DNA from: G963665545 sp963665545
GTDB taxonomy: Bacteria > Pseudomonadota > Gammaproteobacteria > Xanthomonadales > SZUA-36
Assembly (NCBI GenBank): GCA_963665545.2
Contig: CAXXKZ010000004.1
Coordinates: 992,001-1,056,000 of the forward strand
Length of the DNA stretch: 64,000 nucleotides
Direction: 5' to 3'
Below are positions 17,955 through 27,013 of this stretch, piece by piece (position 1 is the stretch's first letter; every line of letters starts with the position of its first letter). A program made the position numbers and the translations under genes. A model generated the notes under the pieces. It was given only the letters and a program-made list of their open reading frames with translations, did not search any database and was not told the origin of the DNA.

Positions 17955-19193
17955 TCAGAACATTTTTGATGCGTGAATGGCCAGGCCGACGAGGCCGCCA
18001 ACCAGCGTGCCGTTGATGCGAATGAACTGCAAGTCACGTCCGATGGCCAGTTCAACCCGGTGACTGGTGTCCCTGCCATCCCAACTGCGCACCGTATCGC
18101 TGATCAGGCTGGAGATTGAGTCGCGATTCTGATCCACGATGGCCACAATGGATTCGGTCAACCAGCCATTGAGCCACTGCTGCAGGTTGCCATCGGCTTC
18201 CATCTCCTCGGCCCATCCCTGCAGCAAGTCATGGAATTGCCTTTGAACATTGGAGTCCGGGTTTTCTAGATCCTCCTCGAGACCCCGAGCCAGATCATTC
18301 CAGAGCCGGAAGAGGTAGTTCTGCAGGTCCTCGTTTTCGAGCATGCTCTGTTTTAGTTGCTCACCCCAGCGCTGATATTCGCCGGACTTTTGCAGGTCGG
18401 CGGCCCACTCCTCGAGTTTCCGGCTGAAATCGTGCCGAATGTGATGGTCCTCATCGAGAGACATTTCGTAGAGCAGCAATTCGATGCGCTCCAGCATCTG
18501 CTGGACAATACGATCATCGATAAATCCAGGCAGCCACCAGGGGCTTTCCCGCTGCACGCTGCCGCGGATCACCTCCTGATTGTCGTGCAAGAACACGATC
18601 GCCGAACGCAGCACCTGGGTGAATACCTGCTGGTGGCGGCCGCCCTCAATCAGCCAGGTTAGCGTGCGACCGATCAGGGGCGCCAATTTCAATTCAGCCA
18701 GCTGACGACTGCCAAGGCGCTTGATAAATGCCTTGACGCGCGCTTCGTTGAGTGCCCCCAACATCCACTTCAGAGAGCGGGTGGCAAGTGAAACAACCCG
18801 TTCACGGCCCTGTTGCGTTTGCAGCCACCTCGACATATTGGCTGCAAGGTTTACCGAGGCCAGTTTGTTCCTGACCACATCCGGATGCAAGAAATGGTTG
18901 GCGACGAAGCGCGCCAGACTTTCGCCAATTTCGTCTTTGCGGTGAGGAATGATCGCGGTGTGGGGTATGGGCACACCCAACGGGTGGCGGAACAGGGCGA
19001 CAACTGCAAACCAGTCGGCCAGCGCGCCCACCATACCGGCCTCGGCAAAGGCATTCACCCATACGACCCATCCATCATGGGCGTCCCGAGTCCACAGGAA
19101 CAACAATATCATCACTGCGAGTAAGGCCAGCGGTAACCGCTTCATCGCCTTGAGTCTGGCCAACTGTCGGGCTTCGTCCAGAAACTCCGCCAT
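17955..19193 (-). CDS. DUF445 family membrane-associated protein
   Basis: The 412-residue protein has an N-terminal hydrophobic pair (about residues 15-70) with the family-typical GALADWFAVVALFRHPLGVPIPHTAIIPHRKDEI region. A long charged helical middle and a C-terminal hydrophobic helix (NGTLVGGLVGLAIHA) follow. DUF445 (YjiN-like) proteins have no settled function. The start ATG at 19193 directly abuts the stop of the preceding Mpo1-like gene, so the two form an operon with the genes upstream. Confidence 0.88.
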   Translation of the reverse strand: MAEFLDEARQLARLKAMKRLPLALLAVMILLFLWTRDAHDGWVVWVNAFAEAGMVGALADWFAVVALFRHPLGVPIPHTAIIPHRKDEIGESLARFVANHFLHPDVVRNKLASVNLAANMSRWLQTQQGRERVVSLATRSLKWMLGALNEARVKAFIKRLGSRQLAELKLAPLIGRTLTWLIEGGRHQQVFTQVLRSAIVFLHDNQEVIRGSVQRESPWWLPGFIDDRIVQQMLERIELLLYEMSLDEDHHIRHDFSRKLEEWAADLQKSGEYQRWGEQLKQSMLENEDLQNYLFRLWNDLARGLEEDLENPDSNVQRQFHDLLQGWAEEMEADGNLQQWLNGWLTESIVAIVDQNRDSISSLISDTVRSWDGRDTSHRVELAIGRDLQFIRINGTLVGGLVGLAIHASKMF

Positions 19194-19499
19194 TTAGAAC
19201 CGGATCTTGCCTGCCAGCATGTCCTTCCACATTACCCAGTCACCCATCAGACTGTAAACCGGGTGGGTAAAGGTGGCAGGCCTGTTGTGTTCGAAGAAAA
19301 AATGACCAGCCCAGGCAAATCCATAACCCGCCAACGGCACCAGCAGCAGGTAGCCGGCATGTGCAGTCGCTACAGTTACGATCAGCAACAGCACCACCAG
19401 CGTAGTACCGATGAAATGCAGCCGCCGGCAGATTCGGTTGCCGTGCTCTGCCAGGTAATAAGGGTAAAACTCTTCAAAATTTCTGAATGAGCGGCTCAT
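19194..19499 (-). CDS. Mpo1-like (DUF962) small membrane protein
   Basis: Of 101 residues, with two to three hydrophobic segments. The family pattern is clear: FYPYYLAEHGNRICRRLHFIGT at the N-terminus, GYGFAWAGHFFFEHNRPATF in the middle and the closing MLAGKIRF. The yeast relative Mpo1 is an iron-dependent dioxygenase acting on 2-hydroxy fatty acids, and the conserved His/Glu residues that could bind iron are present. Whether the bacterial protein does the same is inference. It sits in a minus-strand run between an orphan membrane protein and DUF445. Confidence 0.85.
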   Translation of the reverse strand: MSRSFRNFEEFYPYYLAEHGNRICRRLHFIGTTLVVLLLIVTVATAHAGYLLLVPLAGYGFAWAGHFFFEHNRPATFTHPVYSLMGDWVMWKDMLAGKIRF

Positions 19500-19522
19500 T
19501 TCATATTCCGGACTGCTTGCGG

Positions 19523-20404
19523 TCAGGTGCGGCTCAGGGGATAAAACCCGCTGTCCGCCAGTCCACCTTCCTCGGCATGCCAGCGGAAGATATTCAATTC
19601 AATAAACACAAAGGCGATGAGCCACAACAACGCGTCCCAGAAATCCAGGATATCTCCATTGAACAACCAATAAACCGCGCACATGAGCAAGATCAAATAG
19701 AGAAATCCCTTGACCCAATTAAGCTTTCTCAAGGTGCGGTCCGTGAGCTGTCGGTTGAGTTGGGCCAGAACCTCTACTTCAAGCATTACGACGATGATCA
19801 ACCAGTCCGCCGCGTTGACAATATCGACCATGGCCAGCCGGGTGGCGTCTTCCAGCGCGCTCGTGGTTCCAATGATGTGTGTGCCGGCCACCTGCGCCAT
19901 CGAGGCGCCCTGCATGACGCCACAGCTCACCCAGTCGATTGGCAGATAATCATCAAGATCAGCAACAAAAGTGAAATCCGTGCCGATCAGGCTGCAGACG
20001 TCATCGATATTGAAGGGCACGATCAGGCTGATCAGTTCGTATTTGGCGACGTAGCCAAAAAAGGCATAGACGATGAAGAAATAGCATACAGCGCGTACGG
20101 CCAGAAACCCCCATTTCAGCGCACCCTGGAGGCGTTTGTCCGGAATCACCGCGGTTTCCAGTTCGAACATCAGCAACAAAATGACCCAGGCGGCGGTATC
20201 GAAAGTGGCCGTGTAGGCTTCCACCACGTTGCGCCAGGTGACGGCATCGGTAAAAGTGATTGCGCTCGCGGCCAGATCTTCCCCGAAAAACAGGACGATG
20301 TCGTAGGCCAGCAGCACATAAATCGCGTATTTGAACAGGCGGAAAGTCAGGGAATGTTTCTCTTCCTCGACGCTGATTCCGATTGTCTTGTCAAATGTGC
20401 TCAC
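19523..20404 (-). CDS. Multi-pass membrane protein, unknown
   Basis: Not recognised. With GTG 20404 as start it is 293 residues; the frame is open further upstream to 20500, but that would overlap the preceding hydrolase gene. It shows about six to seven hydrophobic helices. Acidic residues are unusually frequent within or near the helices, for example FELETAVIPD and VMLEVEVLAQLN, which look like two copies of a helix-Glu-rich motif. Two Cys in a loop around DDVCSLIG and VSCGVM could pair. The layout suggests two repeated halves, as in ion-channel-like or transporter folds. It follows the agmatinase/PuuD-like genes with a 46 bp gap, so a role in transport of the same substrates is conceivable but unsupported. 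Confidence 0.7.
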   Translation of the reverse strand: MSTFDKTIGISVEEEKHSLTFRLFKYAIYVLLAYDIVLFFGEDLAASAITFTDAVTWRNVVEAYTATFDTAAWVILLLMFELETAVIPDKRLQGALKWGFLAVRAVCYFFIVYAFFGYVAKYELISLIVPFNIDDVCSLIGTDFTFVADLDDYLPIDWVSCGVMQGASMAQVAGTHIIGTTSALEDATRLAMVDIVNAADWLIIVVMLEVEVLAQLNRQLTDRTLRKLNWVKGFLYLILLMCAVYWLFNGDILDFWDALLWLIAFVFIELNIFRWHAEEGGLADSGFYPLSRT

Positions 20405-20450
20405 TTTATTTCGCTCTTGCTGGTTCCGGATTCGGGCCCTGATGCCGGCT

Positions 20451-21209
20451 TCAGGACCGGGAAAACCGGTATTCGCGGCAGGCTTTCCCAAATGCGCCAA
20501 AGATGGCCATGGACAGCTTATTGTCCTTTACCTGCCATTCCGGATGCCACTGTACGCCCAGTGCAAAGCCTGGCGCATCCCGCACCAACACGCCCTCCAC
20601 CAGGCCATCATCCGCCCTGGCCTCAATGTCCAGGCCTTCACCCAGGTTATTGATGGCCTGCGAATGCAGGGAATTGACCCGTGCCTCCGTGACACCTGTA
20701 ATCCTAGCCAGAAAGCCACCGCTTGTAAAAGTGATCGGATGCGAGGGCGCGTATTGTTGGTCCAGCGGATTATCCGGATTCTCTTTGTGGCGATGAAAGC
20801 CGGGAACCTCGTGAACATGTTGATACAGGGTTCCGCCAAAAGCCACATTGAGTTCCTGATAGCCGCGGCATACCGCCAAAAGCGGCAGGCCGCTGTTGAT
20901 GGCGGCTGGTATCAGGGACAGGGCGGTCACATCCCGCTCGGGGTCGTGCCTGGTGCCGTCCCGGCTGGGCTGGCCAACATAATGTTTGGGCTCGACATTG
21001 GACGGGCTGCCCGTCAGGAACAGGCCATCCAGCCGCTCCAGGATGTCTCTCTCATCGAGACCGTCCAGTGCAACCGGAATCGCCACAGGGAGCGCCTGCG
21101 CCCCCGTCACCAGGGCCTGGACATATTTCTCCCCCACCATGTGAAAGGGATGCGCCCCGACTTTGCGTCGATCTGAAATGACGCCGATCAGTGGCTGATC
21201 AGTTGTCAT
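20451..21209 (-). CDS. gamma-glutamyl-gamma-aminobutyrate hydrolase-like class I amidotransferase (PuuD family)
   Basis: Predicted to hydrolyse gamma-glutamyl-GABA or a similar gamma-glutamyl amide in putrescine breakdown. From ATG 21209 the product is 252 residues. It has the oxyanion block LTGSPSNVEP, the nucleophile Cys in LAVCRGYQELN near residue 110, and HPEWQ near residue 220 supplying catalytic His and Glu. The start overlaps the agmatinase gene by 11 bp, so it is cotranscribed and functionally tied to agmatine/putrescine use. A second PuuD-like gene lies at 56056-56811; the two differ clearly and are not a recent duplication. Confidence 0.87.
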   Translation of the reverse strand: MTTDQPLIGVISDRRKVGAHPFHMVGEKYVQALVTGAQALPVAIPVALDGLDERDILERLDGLFLTGSPSNVEPKHYVGQPSRDGTRHDPERDVTALSLIPAAINSGLPLLAVCRGYQELNVAFGGTLYQHVHEVPGFHRHKENPDNPLDQQYAPSHPITFTSGGFLARITGVTEARVNSLHSQAINNLGEGLDIEARADDGLVEGVLVRDAPGFALGVQWHPEWQVKDNKLSMAIFGAFGKACREYRFSRS

Positions 21210-22218
21210 CGGTGGCGCGTCTTTTGGCTCGATTAGGGTTGGCGGCGAAAAGGCACAGAAATTCCATGGCCAGCGTGGCACCCGCCAAGGCAGTGATTTC
21301 ACCCACGTCATAGGCCGGCGCTACCTCCACCACATCCATACCCACAAGGTTGATGCCACTTAGCCCACGCACGATTTCCAGAGCCTGAAACGAAGTTAGC
21401 CCACCACAGACAGGCGTTCCGGTGCCCGGCGCGTAACTGGGATCCAGGCAGTCGATGTCAAAAGTCAGGTAGACCTTGTTGTTGCCGACGATCTCCCGAA
21501 CCGACCGGGCGATGGACTCGGGACCGCGTGCATGCACCTCCCTGGCATCGAATACACTGAAACCCATCGTGTCGTCATTGGTGGTTCTTAAGCCAATCTG
21601 GGCCGACCGGGCAGGATCAACCAGACCCTCCAGCGCAGCGTGATAAAACATCGTGCCGTGATCGACGCGTTTTTCCTCAGCGTCTTTCCAGGTATCTGAA
21701 TGTGCGTCAAAATGGATCAGGGAGAGCTTACCATGGTGTTTTGCGTAACTTTTGAGCACCGGGTAAGTCACATAGTGATCGCCGCCAAACACCAGGGCCG
21801 CGACACCGGCCTGCAGGATTGTGTCGACCTGACTGATAATGGAATCGGTGATGGTTTCAGGCTTTCCATGGTCGAATTGCAGGTCGCCATAGTCGACGAT
21901 GGACAAACGTCCCATCGGATTAATATCCCAGGGCCACGGCCGTGCCCAACTGATGCCGGCACTGGCGGCGCGTATCGCCCGGGGGCCAAAGCGCGCTCCG
22001 GGCCGGTTGCTGGTCGCAGTATCAAGCGGAATGCCGGTGACCGCTACATCCACGTCGGCAAGATCACGTGAATACTTTCGCCGAATAAAGCTCAAGGCGC
22101 CGGCATAGCTCGGCATGCCCTGCACCGTGCCTTTCAAATGGCTGCCGGTAAATGCATTGTCCCAATCCATGTCCTGGTTGCCTTCGCTCGCCTTGACGAG
22201 ATCCTTTTCGAGGGTCAT
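21199..22218 (-). CDS. speB: agmatinase / ureohydrolase
   Basis: Binuclear manganese enzyme, predicted to split agmatine into putrescine and urea. All three metal motifs are present: GGDHYVTYP near residue 138, HFDAHSDT near 166, and FDIDCLDPSYAPGTGTP near 250. The protein is 339 residues, slightly longer than E. coli SpeB, with an N-terminal extension. The start overlaps the stop of the upstream aminotransferase by one base (TAATG), and its 3' end overlaps the PuuD-like gene. Context with an SpuC-type aminotransferase favours agmatine, although guanidinobutyrate cannot be excluded. Confidence 0.92.
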   Translation of the reverse strand: MTLEKDLVKASEGNQDMDWDNAFTGSHLKGTVQGMPSYAGALSFIRRKYSRDLADVDVAVTGIPLDTATSNRPGARFGPRAIRAASAGISWARPWPWDINPMGRLSIVDYGDLQFDHGKPETITDSIISQVDTILQAGVAALVFGGDHYVTYPVLKSYAKHHGKLSLIHFDAHSDTWKDAEEKRVDHGTMFYHAALEGLVDPARSAQIGLRTTNDDTMGFSVFDAREVHARGPESIARSVREIVGNNKVYLTFDIDCLDPSYAPGTGTPVCGGLTSFQALEIVRGLSGINLVGMDVVEVAPAYDVGEITALAGATLAMEFLCLFAANPNRAKRRATDDN

Positions 22219-23498
22219 TACGCCACTCCGAGTTCGCTGGCTGTTTGGTCGAGCGCCTGGGTGGCTTTTTCGATCAGTTCATCAACTTGCTCCTTACTGA
22301 TCACCAATGGAGGCGAGACGATCATGGTGTCGCCCACAGCACGCATGATCAGCCCCGATGCCATGCAAGCGTTGCGGCAGATCGCCCCCGCGCCAAGGGC
22401 CTTATCGAAGCGCCCGTTATCTGACTTGCTGGCGACCAATTCAAGCGCACCCATCAGACCCAGGCTGCGTGCTTCGCCAACCAGTGGATGGTCGTTCAAG
22501 CTGGACCAGCGCTCGTTGAACCAGGGCGCTATTTCATTTTTTACACGGCCGATGATGCCCTCGTCGCGCAATATCCGGATATTTGTCAGGGCGACTGCAC
22601 AGGCCGCAGGGTGGCCTGAATAGGTGAAACCGTGTGCGAATTCCCCGCCTTGAGCAATGATGACATCGGCGACTCGGTCGCCGACCAGCGCACCACCCAG
22701 AGGCAGATAGCCGGACGAAACCCCTTTGGCGAAGGAAATCAGGTCCGGCTTGATGTCGTAATGGCTCGAGGCAAACCACTCTCCCAGGCGGCCAAAGCCC
22801 GTGATCACTTCGTCGGCCACCAGCAAAATGCCGTACTGATCGCAGATTTTCTGGATTTCAGGCCAATAACTTTCCGGTGGGATGATGACGCCGCCCGCAC
22901 CCTGGACAGGCTCGGCAAAAAATGCCGCAACTTTGTCAGCGCCCAACTCCAGAATCTTCTCTTCCAGCAAGCGCGCCTGGGCAATGCCGAAGGCATCAGG
23001 GTCCTGGCCCTGACCCAAACCGAAATGATATGGCTGCTCAATGTGAACGATGCCGGGCACAGGCAGGCGGAGTTGCTTGTGCATATCTTCCATGCCCCCG
23101 AGACTGGCGGCCGCCACCGTACTTCCATGGTAAGCGTTCTTGCGGGCAATAATCGTCATCCTCTCAGGCTGCCCCTGCAAGTCCCAGTAACGGCGGATCA
23201 GTCGAATCTGGGTGTCGTTGGCTTCTGATCCGGATCCGGTGAAGAATACGCGGGCCGTGGCCGCATCGATCAGTTCCTGTCTGCCGTAGCCGAGGTTGAC
23301 GCACCACAGCCCGGCCATGCCGTCGAGTATTTTGTGCCCATCGGAATCCCAGATGTAGATGCCGTTGGCGCGCGTGATAATGCGGCTGCCCTGCTCACCC
23401 AATTCCTTGTGATCCGTAAACGGGTGAAGGTAGTGGCGATGATCGCTGGACTGCCATTGTTTTGTTGGTCGCTGTTCTACCGCTGAATTTGGATTCAT
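22218..23498 (-). CDS. class III aminotransferase, SpuC-like, with an apparent internal deletion
   Basis: PLP enzyme resembling putrescine:pyruvate aminotransferase SpuC. Clear blocks are the N-terminal HPFTDHKELGEQG, GLWCVNLGYGRQEL near residue 65, FFTGSGSEANDTQ near 85, AFFAEPVQGAGGV, VADEVITGFGR and the PLP Lys in SFAKGVSSGYLP near 257. Between DAAT and RVFFTG (junction about 23250-23262, residue about 80) the family normally has about 35 more residues. Those contain the aromatic YN-FF and HPP segment that shapes the active site; here they are absent without a frame change. The 426-residue length against about 455-460 fits. The fold core and Lys remain, but activity is doubtful. It is first gene of the agmatinase operon. 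Confidence 0.85.
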   Translation of the reverse strand: MNPNSAVEQRPTKQWQSSDHRHYLHPFTDHKELGEQGSRIITRANGIYIWDSDGHKILDGMAGLWCVNLGYGRQELIDAATARVFFTGSGSEANDTQIRLIRRYWDLQGQPERMTIIARKNAYHGSTVAAASLGGMEDMHKQLRLPVPGIVHIEQPYHFGLGQGQDPDAFGIAQARLLEEKILELGADKVAAFFAEPVQGAGGVIIPPESYWPEIQKICDQYGILLVADEVITGFGRLGEWFASSHYDIKPDLISFAKGVSSGYLPLGGALVGDRVADVIIAQGGEFAHGFTYSGHPAACAVALTNIRILRDEGIIGRVKNEIAPWFNERWSSLNDHPLVGEARSLGLMGALELVASKSDNGRFDKALGAGAICRNACMASGLIMRAVGDTMIVSPPLVISKEQVDELIEKATQALDQTASELGVA

Positions 23499-23847
23499 TG
23501 CCTAGTGCTCCGCAAACCTTTTAGAGTACGATCCATGGTTGTGTCGGATTCTACTCCCATCGTTGATTCCCGGGGAAGCCCCCGATGCCAAACCGGGGCA
23601 CGCGCCAGGTGATGACCCGGTGTGTGACAAGGAGTCTCGCTTCCCTGCTCCCGCCTACGGCGGAAGGCAGCTGCGCTCGACGGCATGCAATAGGCGCCTG
23701 GCCCCTCTGGTGCCGCTCACGGGCAACGGCACTCACCGGGCACTTCTTCGCCTGCGGCGAAACCGTACCCGATTCGTTGCCTGCCCTATGCTCGACTTAC
23801 CCAACCGGGGCCGGCGGGTCGCCTGCGGCTCCTCGGACAGGCGCACC
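23499..23847. other. Noncoding, palindrome-rich region between divergent genes
   Basis: This stretch separates the minus-strand aminotransferase from the plus-strand ABC genes. It is GC-rich and full of short inverted repeats, such as CGCCTGCGGCG and CCGGGGAAGCCCCCG. Frames across it have no protein-like composition. The look resembles the interior of the composite repeat at 53.3-54.0 kb, but I found no long exact match. Promoters for both flanking operons must lie here or at its edges; I could not identify convincing boxes. Confidence 0.5.
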
Positions 23848-24531
23848 ATGACCGTGCTTGAAATGGATCAGGTCGAGAAGTCATTCCATGACGGTGGCGC
23901 CTCGTTACGCATTTTGCGTGGAATCAGCCTCACGCTGGGGCCGTCAACGAGTATTGCCCTGTCTGGCGCAAGCGGCAGCGGCAAAAGTACTTTACTGCAG
24001 ATCGCCGCAGGCCTCGACCAGCCCGACTCGGGGCAGGTGTTGCTGGCGGGTCAAAATCCCGCAAGGATGCCGGACGCGGCATTGGCCCGGCTGCGCCGGC
24101 GCCGGACCGGGTTCATTTTCCAGAACTTCAATCTGCTGCCCGGCCTTTCGGCCCACGACAACATGTTGTTCCAGCGGCGCTTGAACGGTATGCCTGACAA
24201 CGACCCCTGGCTGGAGCAACTGATCGATACGCTGGAACTCGCCGACATCCTCAAGCGCCAGGTAGAGTTGCTTTCCGGCGGTGAGCAACAACGGGTGGCC
24301 ATAGCGCGTGCACTGGCTCACCACCCTGACATCGTGTTCGCTGACGAGCCCACTGGTAATTTGCCTGACGCCCTGAGTCAGCGCGTCATGGGCATGCTTC
24401 ACGGTCTGATTGAAAAGTCCCAGAGCAGCCTGCTGCTGGTCACACACAGCCGCAGCCTCGCGGCGCAAACCAGCCAGCAGTGGACTTTGCGGGAGGGGCG
24501 ATTGCATGCTGGTACTCACGACACTGCTTAG
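23848..24531 (+). CDS. ABC transporter ATP-binding protein (LolD/MacB type)
   Basis: ATPase subunit of a type VII (FtsX-like) ABC system. The 227-residue product from ATG 23848 has Walker A GASGSGKST, Q-loop FIFQNFNLLP, signature LSGGEQQRVAIARAL, Walker B IVFADEPTGNLP and the switch His in LLVTHS. In MacB/LolD-like ATPases the residue after the N in GNLD is Asp; here it is Pro (GNLPDALSQ), a small departure. The frame is open far upstream into noncoding sequence, but similarity begins at MTVLEMDQVEKSF. It overlaps the permease gene by 26 bp. Confidence 0.9.
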   Translation: MTVLEMDQVEKSFHDGGASLRILRGISLTLGPSTSIALSGASGSGKSTLLQIAAGLDQPDSGQVLLAGQNPARMPDAALARLRRRRTGFIFQNFNLLPGLSAHDNMLFQRRLNGMPDNDPWLEQLIDTLELADILKRQVELLSGGEQQRVAIARALAHHPDIVFADEPTGNLPDALSQRVMGMLHGLIEKSQSSLLLVTHSRSLAAQTSQQWTLREGRLHAGTHDTA

Positions 24532-27013
24532 TCATTACCGCCGGCATCCCGTTCAGGCCTTGTTTCTGATCACGGGAATCGCGGTGGCAAATTTTTTGTT
24601 GGTAGGCACTTTGCTGATCAATGCGCAGGCACGGGCCAGTTACGCGGAAGGTTCGCAGATGCCTGGCGCGGGCGCAGGCGCGCTTATTACCGCCGCTGAC
24701 GGATCCGCTCACATCGATGAGGCGTATTACCATGATTTACGCAGGCAAGGCTTCGACCAACTTGCCCCCATTCTGTTCTGGACCGTGCGGACGCAGACCG
24801 GCAGTGTCCTCGAATTGGTCGGCATTGATGTTTTTGCAATGCCCCAGCACGCCGGCATTCAAAGTGGAATTCCGGGGATCACTCCGAGTGCCCAACTAAA
24901 CCGTGCTTCAACGGAGGCCTTTCTGAGCCCACCCTGGCAACTATGGGCTGTGCCTGCGCGAATGGCGCAATTGGGCCTGTCGGCAGGCGAATCGGTACAA
25001 CTTGCCGACGGCGTCAGGCTACCGCCACTCGCTGAAACCACCGCGCCCGGCCTGGGACACCAGCTGTTGCTGGATATCGGCGCTCTGCAACACCTTGGCG
25101 GGGTCGAGGGATTGCTGTCTGGAATGATGGTGTTCAGCGGTGGCTCGCGTGCCATTGCAGAGCTGGAAACCGCATTGCCACCTCAGTTATCAATCGAAGA
25201 CAGCATCGCCGCCCCTGATCCGGCGGAATTGACCGAGAGTTTTCATCTCAATTTGTCGGCGATGGGACTGCTGGCCTTTGTCGTTGGGCTGTTCCTGACA
25301 TTCAACGCCGTGTCATTCAGTTACAGCGACCGCGGCGAACTCATCCGCAGACTAAAACTCTGCGGCGTCAGCCGGCGTGAGATCGCCCTGGGCCTGATCA
25401 CTGAATTGTCTGTGTTTGCGCTGGCAGGACTGACACTCGGTTACCTGGGAGGCGCCTGGCTGGCCCTCAAATTGCTGCCCGGGGTGGGCCAGACACTGGC
25501 GTCTCTTTACGGTGTCTACATCAGTTACCCGGACAGCCTGATTGGCTCGAGCCTGGCTGTACCGGTGCTGATGACAATGCTTGCTTGCGCCCTGTGTGTG
25601 GCTTTTCCCCTGCAAAAAGGGCTTCGTGCACCGCCAATCAGGCGCATGGAAGCGCCCTGGCAACTCGAGACCGCCGAAAAAAGGGACCGTGCCCTGTTGC
25701 TGGCAGGCCTTTGCCTGGTGGCGCTTTGCGGTCTGATCGCGATGGTGGCGACAACGCTGGTACCGGCATTGTTGAGCATGGCCTGCCTGCTATTGGGCGC
25801 GGCCTTGTGCCTGCCCGCCTGCATCCGCGGGGGCCTGTGGTTGATTGGGCGGTTCGCAAAACCCGAAAGCGCGCTGTTTAACTGGCTGTTGGCTGACACC
25901 CGCTGGTTGCTTGGCCCGGCATCACTGGCCTTGATGGCAATGACCCTGGCACTGATCTCCAATAGCGGCCTGAACACGATGATTGTCAGTTTTCGCCAGG
26001 CGACCGAGCAGTGGTTGGAGCAAAGACTGGTGGCCCAACTCTACCTGACGACGGCAGTAGACGAGGCAGCGCTGCAGCAATGGCTTGATCTTAAGGTACC
26101 GGGCTCGAATTTGGCGGCCCGCTTTTCCCGTGGCATCCTCGCCACGGACCCCGGCGGCGCTGTGGTCGAGGTGGAACTGTCTTCGCTCCCGCCTCAGGCC
26201 CAATTTGCCGCCAGTGTTGAATTGATTCGGTCGAGCGACAATGCACAAGCGCTGTTCGATAGCGGCGCAGGCGTTTTCATCAGCGAGAGGGCCCATAGAA
26301 TTGACGGTTGGCGTATTGGCGACCAAGTGGAATTGTGCGCAGGGGTTTCGCCGCAGGTCGTGGCCATCTACCGCAATTATGGCAACCCCCAGCCGCAGTG
26401 GCTGGTCAGCCAGTCGCAGTTTGAATCCTGCTGGCCGTCACAGATTCCATCCGGGCGCGCAATTGTCGGACCGGATGACGGGAACAGTGGTGCGAACTGG
26501 GCAGAGATCGAGCAACAATTGGCCCGAGACCTGGGTTTATCTGACCGCCAGATTATTGCGGCACCCCGTTTGAAGGCGCTCGGTCTGGCCGTATTTGACC
26601 GCACGTTTGAAATCACTCGCGCACTCAATGTGTTGACCCTCCTGGCAGCCGGAATCGGGATTTTCTGCGCCGTCAGCGCCATTCACCATCATCGGCGCAG
26701 AAACCAAGCCTTGCTGGCCTGCCTCGGGGTGTCAACAGCGCAACGCGCTTTACTGCAGGGGGCGCAATGGAGCTTGCTCGGTGTTCTGAGCATGGGGGCC
26801 GTGTGGCCGTTTGGGACGGCGCTTGCCTGGGTACTGGCACAAGTCGTCACCCCAGTGGCATTTGGCTGGAGTTTTCCGCTGCGGCCTGATTGGCAGCATT
26901 ATCCGGACCTGGTGCTGATTGCCTGTGCCAGCCTTCTACTCGCGGCACTGATTCCGGGCATTCGAAGCCTGAAATTGTCGACCGCGGAACTATTGCAGGC
27001 CACGCCTTCGTGA
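24506..27013 (+). CDS. FtsX/MacB-type ABC permease, double-domain
   Basis: Of 835 residues from ATG 24506. An N-terminal helix (FLITGIAVANFLLVG) is followed by a large extracytoplasmic domain, then three helices near residues 250-385 (first FtsX domain). A central hydrophobic block precedes a second extracytoplasmic part and three C-terminal helices of the second FtsX domain. This is the layout of large mechanotransmission-type permeases that move lipids or lipoproteins rather than small solutes. It overlaps the ATPase gene by 26 bp and the AttH-like lipoprotein gene by 4 bp (GTGA), making a tight three-gene unit. Confidence 0.88.
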   Translation: MLVLTTLLSHYRRHPVQALFLITGIAVANFLLVGTLLINAQARASYAEGSQMPGAGAGALITAADGSAHIDEAYYHDLRRQGFDQLAPILFWTVRTQTGSVLELVGIDVFAMPQHAGIQSGIPGITPSAQLNRASTEAFLSPPWQLWAVPARMAQLGLSAGESVQLADGVRLPPLAETTAPGLGHQLLLDIGALQHLGGVEGLLSGMMVFSGGSRAIAELETALPPQLSIEDSIAAPDPAELTESFHLNLSAMGLLAFVVGLFLTFNAVSFSYSDRGELIRRLKLCGVSRREIALGLITELSVFALAGLTLGYLGGAWLALKLLPGVGQTLASLYGVYISYPDSLIGSSLAVPVLMTMLACALCVAFPLQKGLRAPPIRRMEAPWQLETAEKRDRALLLAGLCLVALCGLIAMVATTLVPALLSMACLLLGAALCLPACIRGGLWLIGRFAKPESALFNWLLADTRWLLGPASLALMAMTLALISNSGLNTMIVSFRQATEQWLEQRLVAQLYLTTAVDEAALQQWLDLKVPGSNLAARFSRGILATDPGGAVVEVELSSLPPQAQFAASVELIRSSDNAQALFDSGAGVFISERAHRIDGWRIGDQVELCAGVSPQVVAIYRNYGNPQPQWLVSQSQFESCWPSQIPSGRAIVGPDDGNSGANWAEIEQQLARDLGLSDRQIIAAPRLKALGLAVFDRTFEITRALNVLTLLAAGIGIFCAVSAIHHHRRRNQALLACLGVSTAQRALLQGAQWSLLGVLSMGAVWPFGTALAWVLAQVVTPVAFGWSFPLRPDWQHYPDLVLIACASLLLAALIPGIRSLKLSTAELLQATPS

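Noticed and set aside
19487..20653. Large plus-strand frame opposite the membrane protein genes
   Set aside because: Low-complexity, Gln/His-rich composition typical of an antisense shadow; the minus-strand proteins have clear membrane patterns and order.
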